From CAZVJA01 sp964626885 (GTDB taxonomy: Bacteria > Planctomycetota > Planctomycetia > Planctomycetales > Planctomycetaceae), in NCBI GenBank assembly GCA_964626885.1, contig CAZVJA010000157.1, forward strand, positions 1-12,405: DNA of 12,405 nucleotides, given 5' to 3'. The notes below the pieces were generated by a model. It did not search any database and was not told the origin of the DNA. It was given only the letters and a program-made list of their open reading frames with translations. Every line of letters starts with the position of its first letter. The first letter of the stretch is position 1. Both the position numbers and the translations under genes were made by a program. Of this stretch, positions 1 through 7,011 are shown in pieces.

Positions 1-554
1 TCGAGCTCAGTGCCGTTCATGGCAGCCTTGGCAGCTTCGGCCTCTTCGGTGTTGCGCATGTCGACGAAGGCGAAGACGTGGGGGCGCCGCGGCGGGAGAT
101 CGCCGAACCGGAGTTTGAGTTCCCCTCCCACCCGTTCGTTCGCAATGGAGCGGCTTACACCAATGGAAACGAGCACGACGAGCAATGCCAGCGTCCATGC
201 AAGTACATCCGCGCGTGAGGCGGTCGGGCCGATCGGCTTCGTCGCGGAGCCGAACCAGCGTTCCAAAATGGGAACACCGTTGGGCGTCTTGCAGGAGGGT
301 GATGTGTTCGCGCTTCGAGCCGAGCGCCAGAACCAGAGGGGGGGGCCGAGCAGCAACAGCACGAAAAAGAGGGTCTCATCGATTCCCATGCCGAACAGCC
401 AGCCGAGCAGTCCCGCGTCGGAGGCTGCCATCTCGCGCGCTCGAGCGATTTCGTCCGGTGCGATGAATGCCAGCCCAATCACATACGCCGCGACCTGGGC
501 GACAAGCCATCGCCGCGAGCCGTGGGCTGAACTGGGAAAGTGTTGGGATGTCAT
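1..554 (-). CDS. Membrane protein, N-terminal part, with RRM-like C-terminal segment (partial, runs off the left edge)
   Basis: The reverse strand is open from the ATG at 554 to the window edge, giving 184 residues; an in-frame TGA six bases upstream of the ATG fixes the start. Three hydrophobic helices are visible, at about residues 16-31, 48-75 and 115-136, with a basic/polar loop between the second and third. After the third helix comes a segment ending FGDLPP (150-155). This layout resembles the start of large planctomycete membrane glycosyltransferases (family 39-like), which as I recall continue with an acidic PPAYHDE-type motif; that is memory, not a search result. Instead, residues 159-184 read HVFAFVDM followed by TEEAEAAKAAMNGTEL, which looks like RNP1 and the second helix of an RNA-recognition motif. 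No clear Shine-Dalgarno is seen. It is divergent from the dehydratase gene. The reading frame is well supported; the function is unknown. Confidence 0.6.
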   Translation of the reverse strand, partial: MTSQHFPSSAHGSRRWLVAQVAAYVIGLAFIAPDEIARAREMAASDAGLLGWLFGMGIDETLFFVLLLLGPPLWFWRSARSANTSPSCKTPNGVPILERWFGSATKPIGPTASRADVLAWTLALLVVLVSIGVSRSIANERVGGELKLRFGDLPPRRPHVFAFVDMRNTEEAEAAKAAMNGTEL

Positions 555-748
555 TGATCAGGGCCGTAGGAAGATGGGACGCCGGGATTGCGATTCACTT
601 CATGGTAGTTCCCACCGAAAGGAGTGCCAAGACGGCGACCAGACTGCAGCGACTTGGGAACCGGCGGCGATTGAAACCCTGTCTGCCAGCCGATAGGCTT
701 GAGTTCGTTGCGACATGTCCCGCGTTCCGCGGGTCGCTCGCCGCAATT

Positions 749-765
749 CCACCCATCCCGGGTGG
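749..765 (+). promoter_or_regulatory. Hairpin in the leader of the dehydratase gene
   Basis: CCACCC-ATCCC-GGGTGG forms a perfect 6-bp stem with a 5-base loop. It ends 19 bases before the GGAG ribosome binding site at 784-787 of the dehydratase gene. A weak promoter-like pair (TTGAAA at 671, TAGGCT at 694, spacing 17) lies upstream. The run after the stem is TTTCCCCC, so it is not a classical terminator. It could influence translation or be chance in GC-rich DNA. Confidence 0.2.
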
Positions 766-794
766 GTTTCCCCCGGATCAATTGGAGTCCTCGA

Positions 795-2351
795 ATGGCG
801 ACGAAGACCGATTCCCCGTTTCTCAAGCTGCACGCCGACGACAATATCGTCATTACGCGCCGGTCGGTCACGAAGGGGACGCCGATCGAGCTGAACGTCG
901 GCCCGACGTTCTCGACGAGCGACGCAGTGGATATCGGGCACAAGATCGCCATCGAGTCGATTCCGCGCGGCAAGGCGGTCAGAAAGTTCGGTCAGTTGAT
1001 CGGTTTCGCAACGGAGCCGATCGCGCCGGGAGACTGGATCCATTCGCACAACCTCGCAGCCGGCGAGTTGAGCCTGGATTATGCCTTTTCGACCGCTGTT
1101 CCCCCCGACCCAATCCCTGTCACGGGTCGCACATTTCAAGGATACCGCCGCCCTGATGGCCGAGCTGCCACACGGAACTACATCGCCATCATCAGCACGG
1201 TGAATTGTTCAGCGACTGCTTCAAAGTACGTGGCGGCCCGCTTCGATCACTCATTGTTGGAACAGTTCCCGAATATCGACGGAATCATTCCGCTGGTGCA
1301 TAAAGGGGGCTGCGCGATGCAGTATGGCGGCGAAGATCATGAGCAACTCGCGCTGGTTCTTGCAGGTTTCGCGAAGCACGCCAACATCGCTGCTTACCTT
1401 GTCCTTGGATTGGGATGCGAGACCGGGCAAGCATCGTTTCTGGCGGATCGGCATCACCTGACGCAGTTGTCATTGCCTGGTCATCCCGAATCCGCTCAGC
1501 CCCTGATTATGAACATTCAAGAGGTTGGCGGCGTTCGCAAGACGGTTGATCGCGCCGTCGGAGCGCTCAAGGAGATGCTTCCGCAGGTCAACAATGTGAA
1601 ACGGGTGCCGATTCCAGTTTCGGAACTGATCCTCGGAACCAATTGCGGCGGGAGCGACGGCAACAGCGGTGTTACTTGCAACCCGGCCTTAGGAATCGCC
1701 AGCGATCTGCTGGTCGCGCACGGCGGGACCAGCATTCTGGCCGAAACCCCCGAGATTTATGGAGCAGAGCACATCCTCACGCGAAGGGCCGTCAACCGCG
1801 CGGTCGGAGAGAAGCTGCTGGAACGGATTGAATGGTGGAAAAAGTACACCGGCTTCTTCGGAGCCGAGATCGACAACAATCCCTCCCCTGGAAACAAGAA
1901 AGGGGGGTTGACCACGATTTACGAGAAATCCCTCGGGGCAATCGCAAAGGGGGGGAACACGGCGCTTCGGGCCGTTTACAAATACGCGGAGCCAGTGACC
2001 GAAAAAGGCTTCGTCGTGATGGATACCCCTGGCTATGACCCGGCCTCCGTCACGGGGATTATTGCCGGCGGGGCGAACGTGGTTGTGTTCACGACCGGGC
2101 GGGGGAGCTGCTTCGGCTGCAAGCCTGTCCCGACGATCAAGGTCGCGTCGAACACCCCTATGTACGAACGGATGATCGACGACATGGACATCGATGCCGG
2201 CCGGATACTTGGGGGGACCAGCGTGGAAGAGGTAGGCCGGGAAATCTTCGAGAAGATCATCGCCGTTGCCAGCGGGGAGCAGACAAAGAGCGAAGTTCAG
2301 GGGATTGGGGAAGAGGAGTTCTGCCCCTGGAGCATTGGACCGGTTCTCTGA
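795..2351 (+). CDS. uxaA: UxaA/GarD-family altronate (or galactarate) dehydratase
   Basis: 518 residues, close to the usual length (about 500-525) of iron-dependent sugar-acid dehydratases. Altronate dehydratase converts D-altronate to 2-keto-3-deoxygluconate in hexuronate breakdown in the cytoplasm; galactarate dehydratase is the closest paralogue. Residues about 15-90 form the N-terminal SAF domain (DDNIVITRR through VDIGHKIAIESIPRGKAVRKFGQ to HSHNLAAGE). The catalytic part begins at GYRRPDGRAATRN (116-128). Conserved cysteine motifs follow: NCSAT (137-141), HKGGC (169-173), GLGCETGQ (205-212), GTNCGGSDGNSGVTCNP (281-297) and GRGSCFGCKP (435-444), all expected of the family. I start at ATG 795, not the upstream TTG at 699, because GGAG at 784-787 is 7 bases away and the extra 32 residues are not family-like. 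No hexuronate-pathway genes are adjacent, so substrate choice between altronate and galactarate is open. Confidence 0.9.
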   Translation: MATKTDSPFLKLHADDNIVITRRSVTKGTPIELNVGPTFSTSDAVDIGHKIAIESIPRGKAVRKFGQLIGFATEPIAPGDWIHSHNLAAGELSLDYAFSTAVPPDPIPVTGRTFQGYRRPDGRAATRNYIAIISTVNCSATASKYVAARFDHSLLEQFPNIDGIIPLVHKGGCAMQYGGEDHEQLALVLAGFAKHANIAAYLVLGLGCETGQASFLADRHHLTQLSLPGHPESAQPLIMNIQEVGGVRKTVDRAVGALKEMLPQVNNVKRVPIPVSELILGTNCGGSDGNSGVTCNPALGIASDLLVAHGGTSILAETPEIYGAEHILTRRAVNRAVGEKLLERIEWWKKYTGFFGAEIDNNPSPGNKKGGLTTIYEKSLGAIAKGGNTALRAVYKYAEPVTEKGFVVMDTPGYDPASVTGIIAGGANVVVFTTGRGSCFGCKPVPTIKVASNTPMYERMIDDMDIDAGRILGGTSVEEVGREIFEKIIAVASGEQTKSEVQGIGEEEFCPWSIGPVL

Positions 2352-2651
2352 CTGTTACGGTTCAAAACCGCGCGACGAATGCTCCGCATTCCAAAGCTCT
2401 CAATCGACCCAGAATACTGGCTTTTGGATGCCACTGCTTCAATCCGGGTCCGTGGGCGGCTTTTCTGAGGCCACGGTTCGCGCCGTCATAAGCCGAAAAA
2501 GCGAAAAAATCGGAACGATCCGGATAACCGCTACAGATTACCAACTTGCCCAACCGATACTACCCGCATGTCCGTACTTCTGCGCTCCCGTTTTCTGGGA
2601 GCGGCAGAGGAAATTAGCACACTCGTGGCTGCTGTAATCAAGGACTTCCTG
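2352..2651. other. 300-bp gene-free region upstream of the BBP7 porin gene
   Basis: No coding sequence is supported here. An upstream in-frame extension of the porin (from 2568) exists, but it would place 28 residues ahead of a good signal peptide and is rejected. A small palindrome GGTTCAAAACC lies at about 2360, just after the dehydratase stop. CCGTGG (2450-2455) can pair with CCACGG (2471-2476). Neither is followed by a T-run. I see no convincing promoter, though one for the porin presumably lies here. Confidence 0.5.
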
Positions 2652-4559
2652 ATGCGGGTACAGCACTGGATATCACCAATCTTGGGTCTGCTTGCCATTC
2701 TGGCGGGGACGCAAGAGACTTGGGCCCAATACAATTCGGACCCGAACGGCTCGCCGGGGGTCGCCAGAGTCGCCGCGCAGCCCGCAGCTTATGCCGGCGC
2801 CCATTACGCCGCGCCGGGGAACCCGTACGATCAGGCGATGATGTCTCCCGAGATGTACGGCGGCTACCCACCGGCTTACACTCCGGTCTCCACCTATCCC
2901 TTTGAGGATGCCGGGGCCTATGGTCAGGCCATGCAACCTTGGCCGACGATCTCCCCCTTCGATTACGGCTATCAGTCCCATCAGGTCCAAGGAGGCTTGT
3001 GGACTCAGATCACCCACGGCTTCGGGAAGCAGTGGTACGCCCGCGCGGAATATCTTTCGACGCGGACTCGGAAGCCGGAAGGAATTCTTGGTGACACGCA
3101 CACTCAGTCGTACTTCAGTCAAGAGTTTCCCGCGCTCTTCAGCCTTATCCCGAACAACGGTGGTAACGGGGGCACGAGTAGCGGCGGTGACGGCGGCGGC
3201 GACGGCGGCGGTACAACCGACTCGTCGACTCAACCCGATGGGAGCAATGCCAACTTCTTCAACCGTCTGGATCTCCACGCCCTCGGAGACATCTTCGGAA
3301 AAGGGGGGCGATTCAGTGGCGGGTGGTGGAATCCGGATAGTTCCGGAGTTGGGGCGAGTTTTTGGTTCACCGGAGATTCAAAAGAGGTATTTGACGCCCG
3401 AAAAGACGTAGGCCGCGTCCAAAATAATCTGGAAGATCTGCATACGATTCTGACGAGTGATCTCGGAATATTCTCCGACCTCGGCCAGGAGAACAAATTT
3501 GACGTTATCCAAAGCAATTTGTTGAACCTGCGCGGATTGCCGGTTAACGATGGTTCAGTCGCGGGGATCGTGATTCCTTATGACCTGTACTTCACCGTGA
3601 CTAACCGCAGCCAGAGTCTTGGCGCCAACATCGACAGCTACTTTTCACCGATCGTCGATCGAAAGAACGTCAAGGTCCGTCCCATGGCTGGGGCCCGCTT
3701 CCTGAGAATTGACGAAGCGATGGAATTCGTCGGCATCGATAGCGGCATGCTTTACACCGATTTGTCCGACAATTTGATTCGCGATTTGAAGAGCCACCCG
3801 TTCCCGAACCGTTATGACGACAACGCGAACGGCATCATCGACGAAGCAGGAGTGACATCCGAGAGTGGTGATTCTGGCGGCGGCGGCGGTGGTGGCGGCG
3901 GCTCTAGCCAAGTCACCTATGGTCCTCCAATCAATGACGCATTTGCGTTCACGCGATCGTTCGTCGACATGTCAACTCAAAGTAACTTGTACGGTCCGGA
4001 AGTTGGATTGCGATATGACCTGGGAGGAGAGAAGTTCAAGATTTGGGGAGAAACGAAACTCGGCGTAGCGGTTAACAAGGAGCGGATCAAGCTCAAGGGA
4101 GATAACATCGGCAGTATCACCCGCAGCGCGTTTAACGGCGTGACGTATGATCTGCCGGAAACAGGTACCGGCGACGACAACAACGTTCCACCGTTCGATC
4201 CTCCTACCGAAATCACGGAAAATGATCCGGGCCTGTTTACGCCGACCGCCGGTAATCCGCATCCCAATGCGTTCCAAGACGAAGAAACCCATACCCATTT
4301 CTCGCCATTGTTCGAACAATCGTTCTTCCTGGACGCCAATATCTTTGGGTATGTTCCCGTGCTCAGGGATATCAAAGTCTTCGAGCGGGCGAATTTCCAA
4401 CTCGGCTACACCTTCATCTGGGCCAACCAGATCGCCACGACCGACCAGAGCATCGTTTGGGATGGCAAGCCGACCGCCGGACTCTTCCCGCACATCAGTA
4501 TCGACCGCGAAACCTGGTGGACCAGCAACTACAGCTTCGGCGTGAGCTGGGACTTCTAG
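2652..4559 (+). CDS. BBP7-family outer-membrane beta-barrel protein
   Basis: 635 residues. Residues 1-26 are a signal peptide: basic start MRVQHW, hydrophobic core, and likely cleavage after TWAQ. AGGA at 2641-2644 is 7 bases before the ATG at 2652, supporting this start. Residues 30-115 are a Pro/Tyr/Gly/Ala-rich linker (GGYPPAYTPV type). The body has beta-strand character with the motifs WYARAEYL (about 128-135), GGRFSGGWW, GASFWFTG and GARFLRIDEAM (347-357), and it ends with an aromatic terminus, NYSFGVSWDF, as usual for outer-membrane barrels. This arrangement matches the planctomycete beta-barrel porin-7 family. Two Gly-rich insertions (about 169-187 and 408-417) lie in probable loops. 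Just before the second is DDNANGIIDE (389-398), an EF-hand or dockerin-like calcium loop. Transport substrate is unknown; a surface or structural role is possible. It is convergent with gpsA across a shared hairpin. Confidence 0.85.
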   Translation: MRVQHWISPILGLLAILAGTQETWAQYNSDPNGSPGVARVAAQPAAYAGAHYAAPGNPYDQAMMSPEMYGGYPPAYTPVSTYPFEDAGAYGQAMQPWPTISPFDYGYQSHQVQGGLWTQITHGFGKQWYARAEYLSTRTRKPEGILGDTHTQSYFSQEFPALFSLIPNNGGNGGTSSGGDGGGDGGGTTDSSTQPDGSNANFFNRLDLHALGDIFGKGGRFSGGWWNPDSSGVGASFWFTGDSKEVFDARKDVGRVQNNLEDLHTILTSDLGIFSDLGQENKFDVIQSNLLNLRGLPVNDGSVAGIVIPYDLYFTVTNRSQSLGANIDSYFSPIVDRKNVKVRPMAGARFLRIDEAMEFVGIDSGMLYTDLSDNLIRDLKSHPFPNRYDDNANGIIDEAGVTSESGDSGGGGGGGGGSSQVTYGPPINDAFAFTRSFVDMSTQSNLYGPEVGLRYDLGGEKFKIWGETKLGVAVNKERIKLKGDNIGSITRSAFNGVTYDLPETGTGDDNNVPPFDPPTEITENDPGLFTPTAGNPHPNAFQDEETHTHFSPLFEQSFFLDANIFGYVPVLRDIKVFERANFQLGYTFIWANQIATTDQSIVWDGKPTAGLFPHISIDRETWWTSNYSFGVSWDF

Positions 4560-4573
4560 GAAGTTAAGGGTGG

Positions 4574-4619
4574 AAGGTTCTAGGGTTCTAAGGTTTTGGG
4601 CCTAAAACCCTCGAACCTT
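4574..4619. terminator. Bidirectional hairpin between convergent porin and gpsA genes
   Basis: AAGGTTCTAGGGTT (4574-4587) pairs with AACCCTCGAACCTT (4606-4619) with one mismatch in 14 positions. The 18-base loop holds a second nested arm, since GGTTTT at 4592 can alternatively pair with AAAACC at 4604. The hairpin lies between the two convergent stop codons (4559 and 4662) and so could stop transcription from both sides. It has no long T-run, so the efficiency is uncertain. The AAGGTT/AGGGTT repetition also gives it a repeat-like look. Confidence 0.5.
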
Positions 4620-4661
4620 AAAACCCTACTCCCCTGCATTCCTGGAGCCCGATCGCTTCTC

Positions 4662-5657
4662 TCACTCTTCCTTCAGTGGCCGCAGCATCAGCGAAGCGGT
4701 GGCTTCCTCGGGGGATTTGTTCTCGAACAGCACGGCATACACTTCAGCCGTGATCGGCATGTCGATCCCCTTCTTGGCTGCCAGATCGTGCACGCTGCGG
4801 GTTGTGGTCACCCCTTCCGCGACGCTTTCCACGCTGGCGAGAATCGAATCGAGAGTTTCGCCGCGCCCCAGCCGTTCGCCCACTGCTCGGTTGCGACTGT
4901 GCCGGCTGAAGCAGGTGGTCATCAGATCGCCAATCCCCGCCAATCCGCTGAAGGTGGCTGGCTCCGCCCCGAGCGCGACGCCGAAGCGGGTCATTTCCAC
5001 CAACCCGCGCGTGACGAGGGCCGATTTGGCGTTGTCGCCGAACTCCTGCCCATCGCAAATTCCAGCGGCGATCGCGATGACGTTCTTGAGCGCACCGGCC
5101 AGCTCGACCCCGAGAATATCGGTGTTTGTGTAAACTCGGAACCGCTCGGTGTTGAACATTCGCTGAACGTCGCGAACCAGCTGCGCGTCGTCACTGGCAG
5201 CCACCACGCTGGCGGGAAGTCGCCGCGCGATCTCTTCCGCGTGGCTAGGCCCGCAGAGTGTGGCGACATGCCGACTTCCAAGCACATCCGCGATAACCTC
5301 GCTCGGCCGGAGCAGGGTGCCGTTTTCCAACCCTTTGATCACGCTGACGACCGGTCGATCGGCCGCGATCTTGCCTGCAAACCTCCCCAGGGCTTCACGC
5401 AGATATTTCGAGGGGATCGCCGCGACAAAGACATCGGCCTGGGCGACCGCTCGATCGATATCGGCGGTGACCCGCACGGAATCCGGGAGGCGAACGCCTG
5501 GGAGGAGTCGTCGGTTTTCGCGGGTCGCCTCAAAGTCCCGAGCGTGGTCGGGATTTCGACCCCAGAGGACGACTTTCTGGCTGGGGTTTTCCGCCAGCAG
5601 AATCGAGCAAGCCGTTGCCATTGCGCCCGATCCGAGAACCGTAATCCTGGTACCCAT
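4662..5657 (-). CDS. gpsA: Glycerol-3-phosphate dehydrogenase [NAD(P)+]
   Basis: 331 residues (E. coli GpsA has 339). It reduces dihydroxyacetone phosphate to sn-glycerol 3-phosphate, the backbone for phospholipid synthesis, in the cytoplasm. Visible motifs: N-terminal Rossmann nucleotide loop VLGSGAMATA (7-16), followed by WGRNP (32-36); SVIKGLE (105-111); CGPSHAEE (135-142), the family's GPSxAxE; and VELAGALKNVIAIAAGICDG (184-203) with the catalytic lysine K191. Further on are the substrate-binding stretch GLAGIGDL (238-245) and RNRAVGERLGRG. The start is ATG at 5657, where the Rossmann fold begins; a longer reading from 5771 adds 38 residues of non-family sequence. The Shine-Dalgarno is weak (CGGA, 5 bases away). 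The nucleotide loop reads GSGAMA where GAGSWG is usual, a tolerated variant. The gene appears complete, convergent with the porin and divergent from the small gene at 5964. Confidence 0.95.
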   Translation of the reverse strand: MGTRITVLGSGAMATACSILLAENPSQKVVLWGRNPDHARDFEATRENRRLLPGVRLPDSVRVTADIDRAVAQADVFVAAIPSKYLREALGRFAGKIAADRPVVSVIKGLENGTLLRPSEVIADVLGSRHVATLCGPSHAEEIARRLPASVVAASDDAQLVRDVQRMFNTERFRVYTNTDILGVELAGALKNVIAIAAGICDGQEFGDNAKSALVTRGLVEMTRFGVALGAEPATFSGLAGIGDLMTTCFSRHSRNRAVGERLGRGETLDSILASVESVAEGVTTTRSVHDLAAKKGIDMPITAEVYAVLFENKSPEEATASLMLRPLKEE

Positions 5658-5963
5658 CGATGTCCGATCTATTGACGGCAGCGGTGATTTCGATGCGTGC
5701 TGGTGGAATGGGACTGCGCAGGACTCCTGCCGGGCAACCCCGACATTCGCAGCGGAGATTCCCCCCGGCACAATCGGAACAATCGGCCCGGCTGATCCTC
5801 TGAGAATCGACGAGGCGACTCGGGTGCCGGATTATCCCCGAGATTCTCTCAAATCGGGAAGGGGTGGACATTTGCACGCCCGCTCCGACCGGAAATCGTT
5901 TGCCAGTCCGAAAACACGACCTACGTTTGAGGCATCCCCGTCTCTGACGTTAGGAGTATCGTA
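5658..5963. other. Divergent 306-bp spacer between gpsA and the small basic protein gene
   Basis: No gene is supported. Promoters for both flanking genes should lie here, but only a weak candidate is visible for the plus-strand gene: TTGCCA at 5900-5905 and TACGTT at 5922-5927, 16 bases apart. CTCGGG (5819-5824) can pair with CCCGAG (5837-5842) across a 12-base loop. A short direct repeat, AATCGG-AAC-AATCGG, lies near 5772. Confidence 0.4.
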
Positions 5964-6215
5964 ATGCAACCGGCCTTACAGCAGAAGCCCGTCGAAACGC
6001 AGCCGATTGAATTCGTCGATCGCCGCCAGAACCCCAGTTCAGCTCGTCCGGGGGGAGAAGAACGGCGGCAATTCAGCAATTCGTACGATTCCAGCCGCCC
6101 CGAGGTCAACGAACTCGCGCAGGCCGTGGATCAGTATAAATTGCGTCATCGCCGACGTTTCATCACGTACGAAGAACTGTATGACGTGATCGCCGGCCTC
6201 GGATACCACAAATAA
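5964..6215 (+). CDS. Small conserved basic protein of unknown function
   Basis: 83 residues. AGGAG at 5952-5956 is 7 bases before the ATG, a strong ribosome binding site, and a strong intrinsic terminator follows the stop, so this is a single-gene transcription unit. Residues 1-45 are polar and probably disordered (VDRRQNPSS, GGEERRQFS). Residues 46-83 look like a folded helical domain, with PEVNELAQAVDQYKLRHRRR then FITYEELYDVIAGLGYHK. The RHRRR patch suggests possible nucleic-acid or acidic-surface contact, which is inference only. I associate the C-terminal pattern (NELAQAVDQYKLRHRR, TYEELYDVI) with a small hypothetical protein found across planctomycetes but know no function for it. It has no signal peptide or membrane helix, so it is probably cytoplasmic. 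Confidence 0.8.
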   Translation: MQPALQQKPVETQPIEFVDRRQNPSSARPGGEERRQFSNSYDSSRPEVNELAQAVDQYKLRHRRRFITYEELYDVIAGLGYHK

Positions 6216-6219
6216 TCCC

Positions 6220-6236
6220 CGCCCGTATTTCGGGCG
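6220..6236 (+). terminator. Short hairpin directly after the small protein gene
   Basis: CGCCCG-TATTT-CGGGCG is a perfect 6-bp stem starting 5 bases after the TAA stop of the 83-residue gene. It has no T-run. It may protect the 3' end or act together with the larger terminator 10 bases downstream. Confidence 0.4.
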
Positions 6237-6246
6237 TACACTTCTC

Positions 6247-6317
6247 AAGCCCCTACAGCGCGTGACCGCGCGGCGTCCTGAATGCCGTGCGGGTAACGCG
6301 CGACCGGGGCTTTTTTT
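6247..6317 (+). terminator. Long three-helix intrinsic terminator
   Basis: Three nested helices stack on one another. AAGCCCC (6247-6253) pairs with GGGGCTT ending in the T-run. GCGCGT (6258-6263) pairs with ACGCGC (6296-6301). A 9-bp inner stem CCGCGCGGC (6266-6274) pairs with GCCGTGCGG (6284-6292), with one G-T wobble and a 9-base loop. Seven T residues (6311-6317) follow at once. This is the clearest rho-independent terminator in the window. It is unusually long for one 83-codon gene, so it might also be the 3' part of a structured RNA. Confidence 0.8.
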
Positions 6318-6430
6318 GTTGCGCGGCCTTTTCCGGGCAAGACGCGTCAACCCCGCTTGTAAACGACGTGCAAAGAGCCGCATGGAAGAGGTACATGGCG
6401 ATCTATCTTGCGGTGATCCAGGGTTTCAGT

Positions 6431-6639
6431 GTCCCGGAGGGACATTCGAGAATAGCCCAGCCATTTCATGGCTGGGAAAGAGTGGCGTCGAAAAACGTCT
6501 CAAAAAGCCCCGGCGGGGCGACTGAAGTCATAAATCCATTGACTATTACAGCCGTCCCTTCGGGACTCCAGGATTGAATACCTCGCCCGCATCCCAGCGA
6601 TGAATCGCTGGGCTATTTTCACCTCGTCCCTTCGGGACG
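6431..6639. repeat. Inverted pair of hairpin clusters (BIME-like)
   Basis: Six short perfect hairpins occur in about 210 bp: GTCCC-GGA-GGGAC (6431-6443); CCCAGCCAT-TTC-ATGGCTGGG (6456-6476); GCCCC-GGC-GGGGC (6507-6519); GTCCC-TTC-GGGAC (6554-6566); CCCAGCGA-TGAA-TCGCTGGG (6593-6612); CGTCCC-TTC-GGGACG (6625-6639). The first two, with AATAG between them, are matched in reverse complement by the last two (GCTAT then GTCCC), so left and right ends are inverted copies. The CCCAGC stems differ between copies (CCAT against CGAT), with both arms changed so that pairing is kept. No coding capacity is seen. Confidence 0.7.
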
Positions 6640-6714
6640 AAGACTTTCGCTCTTCGACCTGCGGGATCATTTCGTCGCAAAATTATGCCTTATAGGAGTT
6701 CCTCTCTTACGAGG

Positions 6715-6830
6715 TGGTTTAAATTTAAAACCCTGCATTGGGAACACGACACACCTGTAGAGCCGCCATAACGAGAGACTTTCGGTCGCAGCGGCTCGGC
6801 GGGAACCTCTCCTCCCCGGTTTTGAAACCA
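6715..6830. mobile_element. Fold-back (MITE-like) element, copy A
   Basis: The element spans a left end TGGTTTAAATTTAAAACC and a right end GGTTTTGAAACCA (6818-6830), which are imperfect inverted repeats. Its 43-base core (6760-6802, GAGCCGCC to CTCGGCGG) matches the core of the element at 12081-12123 at 39 of 43 positions by eye. The core folds: GAGCCGC pairs with GCGGCTC. There is no transposase gene inside, so it would need help in trans if mobile. A clear target-site duplication is not visible. Confidence 0.6.
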
Positions 6831-6908
6831 TCTTGAGTGAATTCCCGCCCTCACCCAAGTTTTTTTACAAAAACCGGCCTTCCGCACGGAAACCGGCAGA
6901 TATTGCTG

Positions 6909-6936
6909 TTGACGAGATCGAAGCCTTCTGCAAAAT
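6909..6936 (+). promoter_or_regulatory. Candidate sigma-70 promoter of the DUF6268-like gene
   Basis: TTGACG (6909-6914) is one base off the -35 consensus. CAAAAT (6931-6936) matches 4 of 6 positions of the -10 consensus, with a 16-base spacer. It lies about 75 bases upstream of the GTG at 7012, and no other candidate was better in this region. Confidence 0.3.
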
Positions 6937-7011
6937 TCCGCCCCTCTCTCCTCTCTCTCAACAATTCCACTCCCACAATTCAATTCTGCACCCCGCAGAG
7001 CAGGTTGCGCT

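Larger units (their letters stand above)
6318..7011. other. 694-bp gene-free region made of repeats
   Basis: No reading frame here resembles a protein; the short open frames on both strands translate hairpin repeats. Contents in order: 6318-6430, nothing recognised; 6431-6639, a cluster of six hairpins; 6640-6714, nothing recognised; 6715-6830, a fold-back element; 6831-6908, AT-richer DNA with a T-run at about 6860 and a small TTCCG-CA-CGGAA palindrome; 6909-6936, a candidate promoter for the next gene. Confidence 0.7.

Noticed and set aside
10..696. Plus-strand open frame of 228 codons at the left edge
   Set aside because: Ser/Arg/Pro-rich shadow of the reverse-strand membrane protein, which has real membrane helices and a defined start.
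551..1139. Reverse-strand open frames overlapping the dehydratase start
   Set aside because: They are antisense to the SAF domain of the dehydratase and show no family features.
2424..2436. Possible degenerate REP copy (TGGC...GCCACTG) upstream of the porin
   Set aside because: Only a 4-bp stem is left and the GTGTGC edge is missing, so the similarity could be chance.
4596..5675. Long plus-strand open frame of 359 codons
   Set aside because: It lies entirely opposite gpsA, whose motifs are unmistakable, and has no protein-like features.
6262..6577. Two plus-strand open frames of 87 and 96 codons
   Set aside because: They read through the terminator and the hairpin cluster; such translated palindromes are typical false genes.
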